Below are positions 9,771-17,944 of a stretch of DNA of 64,000 bases, one piece after another. Source of the stretch: Bin52 sp965243345 (GTDB lineage Bacteria > Pseudomonadota > Alphaproteobacteria > Thalassobaculales > Thalassobaculaceae); contig CBDEUR010000003.1 in assembly GCA_965243345.1 (NCBI GenBank), forward strand, positions 1,674,001-1,738,000, written 5' to 3'. The notes below the pieces were generated by a model. The model was not told the origin of the DNA. It made no database searches and was given only the letters and a program-made list of their open reading frames with translations. How positions within the stretch are numbered: position 1 is the stretch's first letter; every line of letters starts with the position of its first letter. A program made the position numbers and the translations under genes.

Positions 9771-10580
9771 CTACTCGCGCGGGAACGTCGCCGCGAGGAA
9801 GCGCAGGATTGCCGCATCGGCGCCGTGCGCGCGCAGGTCGTTGTGGCCGGCACCGGCAATGAACACGCCCTGTTTCGGCTCGCGCGCGGCGGCCAGCATC
9901 CTGCGTCCATGGTCCACCGGAACCACGCGGTCGTCCTCGCCATGGACAATCAGCAGCGGCGCGTCGACGGCGGTGATGCGGGCGAGCGATTCGTAGCGGT
10001 CCTTCATCAGCCAGCGCACCGGCAGGAACGGGTAGGCGCGGGCGCCGACATCGACGGCCGAGGTGAACGGCGCCTCCAGAATCACCGCGCCAACCTCGTG
10101 CTCGACCGCCATCCTGACCGCGACCCCGGTGCCCAGAGATTCACCGTGCATCACCATCCGGTGCGCCGGCACGCCGCTGTCGCGCAGCCAGGCGATCGCC
10201 GCGCGTCCGTCGGCGTACAGCCCTTCTTCGGTCGGCCGCCCGCCGCTGCCGCCATAGCCGCGGTAGCCCACCAGCAGCACGCCGTAGCCGGAGTCGATCA
10301 AGTGTCGCGCGGCAATGCCGCGGTTGGCGATGTTGCCTCCGTTGCCGGGGAAGTAGACCACCGTCGGCGCGCCGGCGGCGGCATGGTGCCAGGAGACGAG
10401 CTGCACGCCGTCGGCGGCGTTGAAGCGCACGACCGACATCTCCGGTACGCCGCCCTCGCGCGGCGAGTACATGCGCCGGTCGGGGAAGTACTGGAGGTGG
10501 CGCTGCATGATGTAGGTCAGTCCGACGACGACCCCGTAGACGAGCGCGGTGATCAGTGCGATTCGCGCGACCAGCTCCAT
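9771..10580 (-). CDS. alpha/beta hydrolase with N-terminal membrane anchor (YfhR/BEM46-like)
   Basis: The 269-residue protein starts with one hydrophobic helix (VARIALITALVYGVVVGLTYI, residues 3 to about 23) and continues with the BEM46/YfhR hydrolase core. The oxyanion region is VVYFPGNGGNIANRG, the nucleophile elbow is HGESLGTG (Ser in GESLG), Asp in HGEDDRVVP and His in GAGHNDL complete the triad. Such proteins are membrane-anchored serine hydrolases of unknown natural substrate. The start at 10580 is chosen because the anchor begins there; the extra N-terminal frame to 10712 is Arg/Cys-rich and not family-like. It converges with the FAD oxidase gene. Confidence 0.85.
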   Translation of the reverse strand: MELVARIALITALVYGVVVGLTYIMQRHLQYFPDRRMYSPREGGVPEMSVVRFNAADGVQLVSWHHAAAGAPTVVYFPGNGGNIANRGIAARHLIDSGYGVLLVGYRGYGGSGGRPTEEGLYADGRAAIAWLRDSGVPAHRMVMHGESLGTGVAVRMAVEHEVGAVILEAPFTSAVDVGARAYPFLPVRWLMKDRYESLARITAVDAPLLIVHGEDDRVVPVDHGRRMLAAAREPKQGVFIAGAGHNDLRAHGADAAILRFLAATFPRE

Positions 10581-10811
10581 GCAGCGCAGCGTAACAGAAA
10601 ACGCCGCCCGCAGGCCCACCCAGGCATGGCGGCTTGCCGACACGAGTACGTTGTGTCTGATGACCCGCTTGCACAATTGCTGACACGGTCTGGTTTGAAA
10701 GACGCTGATCAATCCTCGTGAGAGGGATCGGTTTCGATCTTGCCGTGAGCCATGCGCTCAAATCCGCCACGTCCTGGCGCGTCTGTTCGGGTGCGTGCGC
10801 CGAATAACTGT

Positions 10812-10864
10812 TGTTTCATGTTGATATTTCCGCATGTGAAGCGGAATATCAGTCATGTTTCATG
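10812..10864 (+). promoter_or_regulatory. putative AbiEi operator: imperfect inverted repeat inside a direct repeat
   Basis: GATATTTCCGC (10823-10833) and GCGGAATATC (10841-10850) form an inverted repeat with one bulged T. It is flanked by two copies of TGTTTCATG at 10812-10820 and 10856-10864, the second overlapping the AbiEi start codon. AbiEi proteins are known to repress their own operon by binding inverted repeats in the promoter, so this is the likely autoregulatory site. The match is by position and symmetry only. Confidence 0.5.
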
Positions 10865-11682
10865 ATCGACGATCGGCCCTGTCGGGGTATGTGGGCGGTC
10901 TGCTGTCCACCGGCCGAACGGTCTTCACCGCCGACGATGCCGAGCGGGCGCTCGGCATCGGGCACGGCGCATTCCTGGATGCCGCGGAACGGTTACAGCG
11001 TCGCAAGGTGTTGCTCAACCCGCGACAGGGCTTCTATGTCGTCGTTCCACCGCACTATGCGTCCTGGGGAGCACCGCCGCCGGCCTGGTACATTGACGCG
11101 CTCATGCGCCGCGAGGCTCAGGCCTACTACGTTGGTCTGCTGAAGGCGGCGGAGCTGCACGGCGCGACGCACCAGGCGGTCATGGAGTTTCAGATTGTCG
11201 CGGCGAAGCGCCTGCCCGGGATTCGTGCCGGGCGCAGCCTGATCGTCTTCTACTTCCGCAAGGACATGAATGCGGTGACGGCGGGGATCGAGGACCACAA
11301 GACCGACACCGGCGCGATGAAGGTCTCGTCCGCCGCGCTGACGGCCCTCGACCTGCTGCGCTACCCGCGGGCGTCGGGCGGCATGGACACTGTCGCGACG
11401 GTCCTTTCTGATCTCGGACGCAGGATCGACCGGGAGCGGCTCGCCGCGTTGTCGGTGGTCGTGGAGCGTCCCGTCGTGCAGCGTCTCGGGTATCTTCTTG
11501 ACCATCTCGGCCATGACGAACTGACGGGGCCCATGCGGGAGTCCCTCAGGGCACGAGGATCGCTTCCCTGGACCGAGCTTGACCGGCAGGAGGCACGCGA
11601 TCCCGACTTCGCGCCCGAATCGCGGCAACGCAATCGGCGATGGCGGGTCATCGTGCGGCGCGTGCCCCGGGTCGACACATGA
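10855..11682 (+). CDS. abiEi: type IV toxin-antitoxin AbiEi-family antitoxin
   Basis: The 275-residue protein has the AbiEi layout: an N-terminal winged-helix region (residues about 1-65, GRTVFTADDAERALGIGHGAFLDAAERLQRRKVL), a linker with VPPHYASWGAPPPAWYID, and the antitoxin domain with YYVGLLKAAELHGATHQAVMEFQIV and KVSSAALTALDLLRYP. AbiEi antagonises the nucleotidyltransferase toxin AbiEii without direct binding and represses the operon. The gene appears intact and has an inverted repeat upstream. Its stop overlaps the start of the toxin gene (ATGA), but the toxin is reduced to a short stump. An antitoxin without its toxin could persist as a regulator or as protection against incoming AbiE elements. 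Confidence 0.85.
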   Translation: MFHDRRSALSGYVGGLLSTGRTVFTADDAERALGIGHGAFLDAAERLQRRKVLLNPRQGFYVVVPPHYASWGAPPPAWYIDALMRREAQAYYVGLLKAAELHGATHQAVMEFQIVAAKRLPGIRAGRSLIVFYFRKDMNAVTAGIEDHKTDTGAMKVSSAALTALDLLRYPRASGGMDTVATVLSDLGRRIDRERLAALSVVVERPVVQRLGYLLDHLGHDELTGPMRESLRARGSLPWTELDRQEARDPDFAPESRQRNRRWRVIVRRVPRVDT

Positions 11683-11864
11683 TTCCCGTGCAGAACATCG
11701 TGGCCTGGGGCGGCCTGGTTCCCCGGGCCGATCAGCGACAGGTCGAACAGGACCTCATCATCGGCCGTGCCCCGGGCGAGGACGCGGGCCATGAAGGAAA
11801 GCTCCGGAATTTCATGGTGACACGAACACGGCCAACCATGCTCTTCTGTTCCGTTCAGTCATGA
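11679..11864 (+). pseudogene. abiEii: truncated AbiEii-family toxin (first ~31 residues only)
   Basis: The ATG at 11679 overlaps the AbiEi stop. The encoded start MIPVQNIVAWGGLVPR and then ADQRQVEQDLIIGRA match the conserved N-terminus of AbiEii/AbiGii nucleotidyltransferase toxins, in which a Trp-containing segment leads to PWxDxxQVEQDLIISRA. After residue 31 the sequence (PGEDAGHEGKLRNF and on) no longer resembles the family, and the frame stops at 61 residues where a full toxin has roughly 300. The nucleotidyltransferase motif GGT-x-LxK is absent. The break therefore deletes the catalytic core, and the stump's stop overlaps the start of the helicase gene by ATGA. Confidence 0.75.
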
Positions 11865-14800
11865 CCCGTCGACTGTATCCCGGGCTGTACGAAGACCTGC
11901 TGACCTCCGCTCTGGAGGCGGAAGTCAACGTCCGCACGGCCGAGGGCTGGCGGATTGATGTCACCTCGGCGGACCCAACTGTCCGTCCCGAGCTCCTGGC
12001 CCGTCATGTCTATCGGCTCCTGCGACGCGCGCTCGAAGGAATTCCCGGAGAAGACGACGCCCAGCTGGCCAACCAGGTCGCCCTGGCCAACCGGATGGTG
12101 GAGGTGCTCGTCGAACATGGCGCGATGCCCGATGACCGGGTCGCAGACGCCGCACGCCTGCTCCTGGAAGCGGTCGAACGCCGGGCATTGGGCGGAACAC
12201 ATTCAGCGGTCCCGCGCCCGACACTGTCGCTTCGACAGACCGGCCTGCTCGTCAATGGACGGCGCGACGTCCAGATCGCAAGCGAGATCGCACGGGAGAT
12301 CCCGAGCGCCGACCGGATCGATCTCCTGTGTGCATTCGTGCGGCACTCGGGGCTGCGGCTGTTCCGTTCCGAGCTCGAGGAACGGGTACGGCAGGGCGCG
12401 GGCGTGCGCGTGATCGCGAGCGTCTATACCGGATCGACCGAACGCCGTGCACTTGACGCACTTGTCGATCTCGGCGCGCAGGTGAAGGTTTCCTATGAAG
12501 TCGCACGGACCCGGCTTCATGCCAAGGCGTGGCTGTTCCACCGCCACAGCGGTCTGCATACCGCCTATATCGGTTCATCGAATCTCACGCATGTGGCACA
12601 GGTCGACGGCCTGGAATGGAACGTACGCGTAAGCGCGGCCGAGAACCCGGAGGTGATCGAGCGCTTCGCGGCGACCTTCGAACAGTACTGGCAAGAGCCT
12701 GAGTTCGAGGATTATGCGCCCCGGCGTGACAGCGAGCGTCTCGACCGCGCGCTTTCGACACAGCGTGGCAATACCGGAATTGACGACGGCACTTTCCTTT
12801 CCCTGCTGGTCGACGTCGTTCCGAAGCCTCACCAGGCGGTCGCACTCGAGGCCCTCGAAGCGGAGCGCCTGCGCGGATACCACCGCAACCTCGTGGTCGC
12901 GGCAACCGGCACCGGCAAGACCTGGATTGCGGCCTTCGATTACAAGCGCCTGCGCAAACAGGGGACGGTTCGTTCCTTGCTCTTCGTCGCACACCGCGAC
13001 GAGATCCTCCGTCAAAGCCAGCAGGTCTTTCAGCTCGTACTGCGCGAGCCGGGGTTCGGTGAGCGGCTGGTCGGCGGCGAGCGCCCGCGCGCGGGACACC
13101 ACGTCTTTGCTTCGGTTCAGTCCCTTGCCAACCGCATCGGCGAGATCGATCCGGACGACTTCGACATGGTCATCGTGGACGAGTTTCATCATGCGGCAGC
13201 TGCGAGCTACGAGCGCCTGCTGTCGCGCCTGGATCCGCGAATTCTCCTCGGACTCACGGCGACGCCGGAGCGCGCCGATGGAAAGTCGGTTCTGCGGTAG
13301 TTCGACGGCCGCATTGCCTCGGAGTCCCGGCTCTGGGATGCCCTCGACCAGGGACTGCTCTGCCCGTTTCACTATTTCGGGGTGAACGACGAGACCGATC
13401 TTTCGACGGTACGTTTCGAGCGCGGACGATATGTGCCCGGCGAGCTCGACACCGTACTCACCGGAGATCACGTGCGGGCTGTTCGGATCCGCCAGGCTGT
13501 CGAGGAGTTCGTGACCGACCCGCGCCGGATGCGGGTGCTGGGATTCTGCGCGGGCATCGGCCACGCCCACTTCATGGCGAGGCAGTTCTCGAGCTTCGGC
13601 TACCCGGCGGTGGCTCTCGACGCCAGCACGTCGCGGGACGATCGGCGTTCAGCGCTCGCGAGACTTCGGCGCGGAGAACTTCGAGCCGTCTTCGCGGTCG
13701 ATCTCTTCAACGAGGGTGTCGACCTTCCCGAAGTCGACACCATACTCATGCTGCGGCCGACCGAAAGCGCCACGGTGTTTCTCCAGCAGCTCGGAAGAGG
13801 GCTGCGGTGGGCCGAGGGAAAACGGGTCCTCACCGTCCTCGACTTCGTGGGCCAGGTCCGGCGCGAATACCGGTACGACGTCCGCTACCGGGCCCTGATC
13901 GGGGGCACCCGGCATCAGGTCGAGCGCGCCGTAGCGGCGGACTTTCCGCTGCTCCCACCGGGATGTGCGCTCAAACTGGACCGGATCGCGAAGGAGACGG
14001 TGCTGCACAACCTGAAAGCAGCGGTACGCGACGCCCGTTCGCGCCTCGCCGATGACCTGCGCGCTCTCGGACCTGAAACTCGGCTCCGCGGCTTCATGGA
14101 TGACGCCGGCGTCGAACTCGAAGAGATCTACGCACGACCCGGTTCGGGACACTGCTTTGCCGAACTCCGTCTGCGGGCCGGCTTCGAGCACAGCGCGGTC
14201 GATGACCGCGTCCTCAAGGCCGTCGGCAGACTGCTTCACGTGGACGACCACGAACGGATCGAAACGTGGCGAGACCTCCTGGCAGGGGATCGTTCCGCAG
14301 GAATCGGGAAACCGCGGGGCCGCAGACACCGCCTGGGTCTCATGCTGTTCGCGCTGCTGGGCGGCAATCGCCAGTCGATCGAGGAGGCGGACCGGGTCCT
14401 GGACAGCGTTCGCGGGTCCGCGGAGCTGTGTCGCGAGATCCGTGACCTGCTGGATATCCTCGCCGACCAGATTCGCACGGTCTCCCGACCGGTCGATCCT
14501 GCCAGCGAAGTTCCCCTGGCAAGCCACGCTACCTACACACTGGGCGAGATCGTCGCGGCGCACGGGCTCACCGACAAGCACCGTGCACTGGTCCGTCCGC
14601 AGGGCGGGGTTCTCTGGAACGAGGCGACGCAGACGGATCTGCTGTTCGTCACGCTGGAGAAATCGGACAGGGACTACTCTCCCGCGACACGCTATGCCGA
14701 CTACCCGATCTCACCGACCCTGTTCCATTGGGAATCCCAGAACACCACGTCACCGGGTACGCCCACGGGACGCCGCTACATCGATCAACCGACAAGCGGT

Positions 14801-14986
14801 ACCAGCGTCATCCTGTTCGTGCGTGAACGCAGGAAGGACGGCCGGGGCGAAACCCTTCCGTACCACTGCCTCGGCCGTGCCCATTACCGCAGCCACGAAT
14901 CGGAACGGCCCATGAAGATAGTGTGGGAACTGGAACGCCCGATGCCCGGGTGGCTCTATCAGGCAGGGAAAGTGGTCGCGGGTTGA
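11861..14986 (+). pseudogene. PLD-nuclease/SF2 helicase/DUF3427 protein, interrupted by in-frame amber codon
   Basis: One reading frame covers about 1,041 codons but has TAG at 13298-13300 (codon 480). Before it are a phospholipase D-like domain (His220-x-Lys222 and GSSN 238-241) and helicase motifs: Walker A ATGTGKT at 348-354, DEFH at 440-443 and TATPER at 466-471. After it the same frame resumes with FDGRIASESRLWDALDQGL, the second RecA lobe (FNEGVDLPEVDTI, QQLGRGLRWAEGK) and the C-terminal DUF3427 region ending GWLYQAGKVVAG. Homologues have an aromatic residue where the stop lies. No frameshift is seen. Either it is a recent one-base nonsense mutation, a sequence error, or two products are made (479 residues, and 534 residues from GTG at 13382). 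Related proteins occur in phage-defence islands. Confidence 0.85.
13298..13300 (+). other. in-frame TAG within helicase gene
   Basis: The codon interrupts the motif that follows TATPER and precedes FDGRIASE. Reading through restores the conserved helicase frame without any insertion or deletion. A TGG to TAG change is the simplest explanation. Confidence 0.85.
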
Positions 14987-15144
14987 GGCATTCATGAAGG
15001 CCGCCCGCGGCCCGGCATCGCCTGTTCTTCGACGCGGGCGTACAAGAACGTGGACATTCGTGACATCCCTGCGAGAAGCCGGAGGCTGGAGCCGGTTCGT
15101 CGAGGCGTCCGTCGCGTCGCCCAAGTGTACCGGAAGGAGCCGGC

Positions 15145-16017
15145 TCAGGCCGATGGTAACGGCACCTCGTTCCTGATCCAGTCGACGAAGGCCCGCGCCG
15201 CGGGTGTCTCCTCGTGTCGGGCCGGCGTGATCAGGAAGTAGCCTTCGGCCATTTCCACCCAGTGGTCGTGCGGGCGAACGAGCCGGTTCTCCGCAATCAG
15301 ACCGCTCGCCAGCGTGTCGTGTGCCATGGAGAGGCCGGCACCATGCAGCGCCGCGGTCATCGCGACGACATAGGTCGAGGCCAGGTTGACAACCCTGTCG
15401 GAGGGCAGCTGCTCGCCCTGGCTCGTGAGCCATTCGTGCCAGGTCGTCGCAACGCCCGTGCAGTCATGCAGCGGCGCCGTCTTCCAGTCGCGGAACATCG
15501 GTTCGGCGTCGCAAGCACAGACCGGGTAGGCCCGTTCGTGTGCAAGACGCCGTGCGTCGTCCGGCATCAGGCCCGGGCGTCCGAAGCGGATTTCGACCGC
15601 TGCCAGCCCTTCCGCATGTTCAGGGTCCCAGATCGGTGTCGTCAGGGTGAGCGACAGCCACGGATGTGCCGAAAGCAGTGCACCCAGCCGCGGCGCCAGC
15701 CAGAAGGTTGCGAACGCCAGGTTGCACCGGACCCGCAACTGTCTGCCGCGGTCACCGGTCAGTGAACGCGTACCGGCCGAGAGCACGGCAAACGCGTTCT
15801 GCACGACCGGAAGGTAGGACGCACCGCCCTCTGTCAACTGGAGTGCGCGGGTCTTGCGCACGAACAGCGCCATTCCGAGTGCCGACTCGAGATTGCGCAC
15901 GTGCTGGGAAACGGCGGACTGGGTCAGGTGGAGTTCGGCGGCGGCCTGGGTGAAGGAGAGATGGCGCGCCGCGGCCTCGAAGGCCCGCAGCCATGTGAGT
16001 GGCGGCAGGTTGGCCAT
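15145..16017 (-). CDS. LysR-family transcriptional regulator (GcvA-like)
   Basis: A 290-residue LysR regulator of normal length. The N-terminal helix-turn-helix is LRAFEAAARHLSFTQAAAELHLTQSAVSQHVRNLE (about residues 10-44), followed by the linker helix and a periplasmic-binding-like effector domain ending near residue 285. The opening PPLTWLRAFEAAARHLSF is typical of the GcvA/AmpR branch. The start at 16017 is the ATG at which family members begin. It is transcribed away from the aldolase-oxygenase-PanB-M24-Rieske cluster, so it probably controls that cluster in response to a substrate or intermediate. Confidence 0.92.
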   Translation of the reverse strand: MANLPPLTWLRAFEAAARHLSFTQAAAELHLTQSAVSQHVRNLESALGMALFVRKTRALQLTEGGASYLPVVQNAFAVLSAGTRSLTGDRGRQLRVRCNLAFATFWLAPRLGALLSAHPWLSLTLTTPIWDPEHAEGLAAVEIRFGRPGLMPDDARRLAHERAYPVCACDAEPMFRDWKTAPLHDCTGVATTWHEWLTSQGEQLPSDRVVNLASTYVVAMTAALHGAGLSMAHDTLASGLIAENRLVRPHDHWVEMAEGYFLITPARHEETPAARAFVDWIRNEVPLPSA

Positions 16018-16039
16018 GACCACCGGTATCCATGCCCAG

Positions 16040-16069
16040 GTCACGCATTAGTCAAAGTAATGACGTGAC
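16040..16069. promoter_or_regulatory. LysR-type operator candidate
   Basis: The divergent gap contains ATTA-N7-TAAT (16047-16061), a T-N11-A LysR box, within a larger dyad: GTCACG at 16040-16045 and CGTGAC at 16064-16069. It lies 23 bases upstream of the regulator start and about 110 bases upstream of the aldolase start, the classical position for a LysR recognition site. Confidence 0.6.
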
Positions 16070-16176
16070 CCCGACTCCATCGCTTGTCAAGCGGTCGTTG
16101 GCTGCGCACGGTCCTGCACACTGCGGTGCCGCCGCGCCCCGAAACGACGATGCCCCGTCGGATGGAGGACCACCGG

Positions 16177-16908
16177 ATGCTCGACCACTGGCAGTCCCGG
16201 GTCGATCTGGCCGCGGCGTTTCGGTGGACGGCACGCCTCGGCATGGATGAGGCGGTGGCAAATCACTTCAGCCTCGCCGTGAACGCGGCGGGCACGCGGT
16301 TCCTGATCAACCCGAACCAGGTCCATTTCGCCCGCATCCGCGCATCCGACCTCCTGGAACTCGATGCACACGACAGTGGCGTTCTCAACGCTCCCGGCGC
16401 GCCCGATCCCACGGCGTGGGGGCTGCACGGCGCGCTTCATCGCCAGTGTGCCCACGCGCGGTGCGTCATGCACCTCCACCCGGTATTCGCGACCGTGCTG
16501 GCAAGCCTTGCCGACAGCACCCTGCCGCCGATCGACCAGAACACCGCAACGTTCTTCAACCGGGTGGCGGTCGACGACGGGTTTGGCGGGCTCGCCTTCG
16601 AGGCGGAGGGCGAGCGGTGCGCCGCACTGCTGTCGGATCCCGCAATCAGGATCCTGCTCATGGGAAACCACGGTGTCCTGGCGATCGGCACCGGCGTGGC
16701 CGACACTTTCAACCGGCTCTACTACTTCGAGCGCGCGGCCGAGACCTACATCCGCGCCCTGCAGACCGGTCGGCCGCTCCGGGTCATGGACGCCCGGACG
16801 GCGGAACGCACGGCAGCCGGGATCGAGACCTACCCGGGACAAGCCGAACGCCACCTCGCCGGGATCAAGGCCATCCTCGACTCGGAGGGATCCGACCATG
16901 CGGAATGA
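16177..16908 (+). CDS. class II aldolase/adducin-family protein
   Basis: The 243-residue product has the class II aldolase/adducin fold. Zinc ligands appear as His-x-His in VMHLHPVFATVL and a third His in MGNHGVLAIG; NHFSLAV at the N-terminus is the phosphate-loop region. The Glu that acts in L-fuculose-phosphate aldolase (PSSEW motif) is replaced: the segment reads PDPTAWGLHGALHRQ, as in adducin-type members. A retro-aldol reaction is thus uncertain; decarboxylation or an unknown role is possible. The start at 16177 has GGAGG at 16164-16168. The gene overlaps the oxygenase gene by 11 bases and is first in the LysR-divergent cluster. Confidence 0.82.
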   Translation: MLDHWQSRVDLAAAFRWTARLGMDEAVANHFSLAVNAAGTRFLINPNQVHFARIRASDLLELDAHDSGVLNAPGAPDPTAWGLHGALHRQCAHARCVMHLHPVFATVLASLADSTLPPIDQNTATFFNRVAVDDGFGGLAFEAEGERCAALLSDPAIRILLMGNHGVLAIGTGVADTFNRLYYFERAAETYIRALQTGRPLRVMDARTAERTAAGIETYPGQAERHLAGIKAILDSEGSDHAE

Positions 16909-17944
16909 CCGCAAGCCGGTCTTCGAACGACCGACCAACGCGGCCTCCAGCGGCGTGACCCTGGAGAGGAAGACCCTGAAGTCCCTCGCGCGCCGGTCCG
17001 ACCGCCCGGGTCTGGTGTATCTGGGGGGCTGGCTCGCTGGTCTCGGCGCGACGGGTTCGCTGGTGGCGCTCTCCCTGGGCACCCCCTGGCTGGTACCGGC
17101 CCTGTTCGCGCACGGCGTGCTGCTGACCGTGCCTGCCTATGCCATCAGCCACGAGACGGCGCACGGGACCGCCTTTCGCAGCCGGCGGCTGAACGAGTTG
17201 GTGTTCTGGATCACGTCGCTGATCTACATGGAGGAACCGCTGCACCGGCGCTACACCCATACCAGCCACCACACCCACACCTGGCACGTCGGCAGGGACG
17301 GCCAGATGCCGTTTGACACGCCGGTGTCGCTTGGCGGCTGGGTGGCGGAGGTCAGCGGCCTCGCCCTGCTGCGATTTCACGCAGTCGTGATGGTGCGTCT
17401 CGTGCTGCGGCGCTACTCGCGCGTCATGACGATGGCCGTGCCGGAGGGTGAACGGGCGAGGATGACGCGGAACGCGCGGATCTTCCTCGTGCTCTACGCG
17501 ATCCTCGCAGCCGTGCTCGCGTCCGGTGTGCTGTGGCCTTTGTGGTTCCTGGTGCTGCCACGGCTGGTCGGCGCACCGGTGATGCAGCTGTTCACGCTGA
17601 TCCAGCATGTCGAGATGGCCGAAAACAGGGCGTCGATCCTGGACAGCACGCGATCGTTCCGCACCGCCTGGGCGGGCCGTTTCCTGTACATGAACATGAA
17701 CAACCACGTGGAGCACCACCTGTTCCCGCAGGTTCCGTTCTTTGCCCTTCCGGCGCTCCGCGAAGCCCTGGCAGAGCAGCTGCCGGCGCCGGATCCGGGG
17801 TTCTTCCGCACCAACGCCGAGGTGTTGTCGATCGTCGTGCGTCGCAGCCTGGGCCTGCAGACCAGGGCATCGTCCATCCGCCAGGCGCCGCACATGGTCA
17901 GCGCTGGCGGAGCAGTGGCGCCGATCGCGCAGCGGTCCATGTGA
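16898..17944 (+). CDS. MocD/fatty acid desaturase-like membrane di-iron oxygenase
   Basis: This 348-residue integral membrane protein carries the three histidine boxes of the membrane di-iron superfamily: HETAH at residues 85-89, HTSHH at 121-125 and NHVEHH at 269-274, with an additional QHVEM near 236. Hydrophobic helices surround residues 40-82, 100-112, 150-172 and 195-225. Family members desaturate acyl chains or hydroxylate/demethylate small molecules; the rhizopine protein MocD belongs here and is paired with Rieske ferredoxin MocE. A Rieske ferredoxin gene lies three genes downstream, which supports a MocD-like oxygenase rather than a lipid desaturase. The start at 16898 has GGAGGGA upstream and overlaps the previous gene; its stop overlaps the next start (TGATG). 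Confidence 0.82.
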   Translation: MRNDRKPVFERPTNAASSGVTLERKTLKSLARRSDRPGLVYLGGWLAGLGATGSLVALSLGTPWLVPALFAHGVLLTVPAYAISHETAHGTAFRSRRLNELVFWITSLIYMEEPLHRRYTHTSHHTHTWHVGRDGQMPFDTPVSLGGWVAEVSGLALLRFHAVVMVRLVLRRYSRVMTMAVPEGERARMTRNARIFLVLYAILAAVLASGVLWPLWFLVLPRLVGAPVMQLFTLIQHVEMAENRASILDSTRSFRTAWAGRFLYMNMNNHVEHHLFPQVPFFALPALREALAEQLPAPDPGFFRTNAEVLSIVVRRSLGLQTRASSIRQAPHMVSAGGAVAPIAQRSM

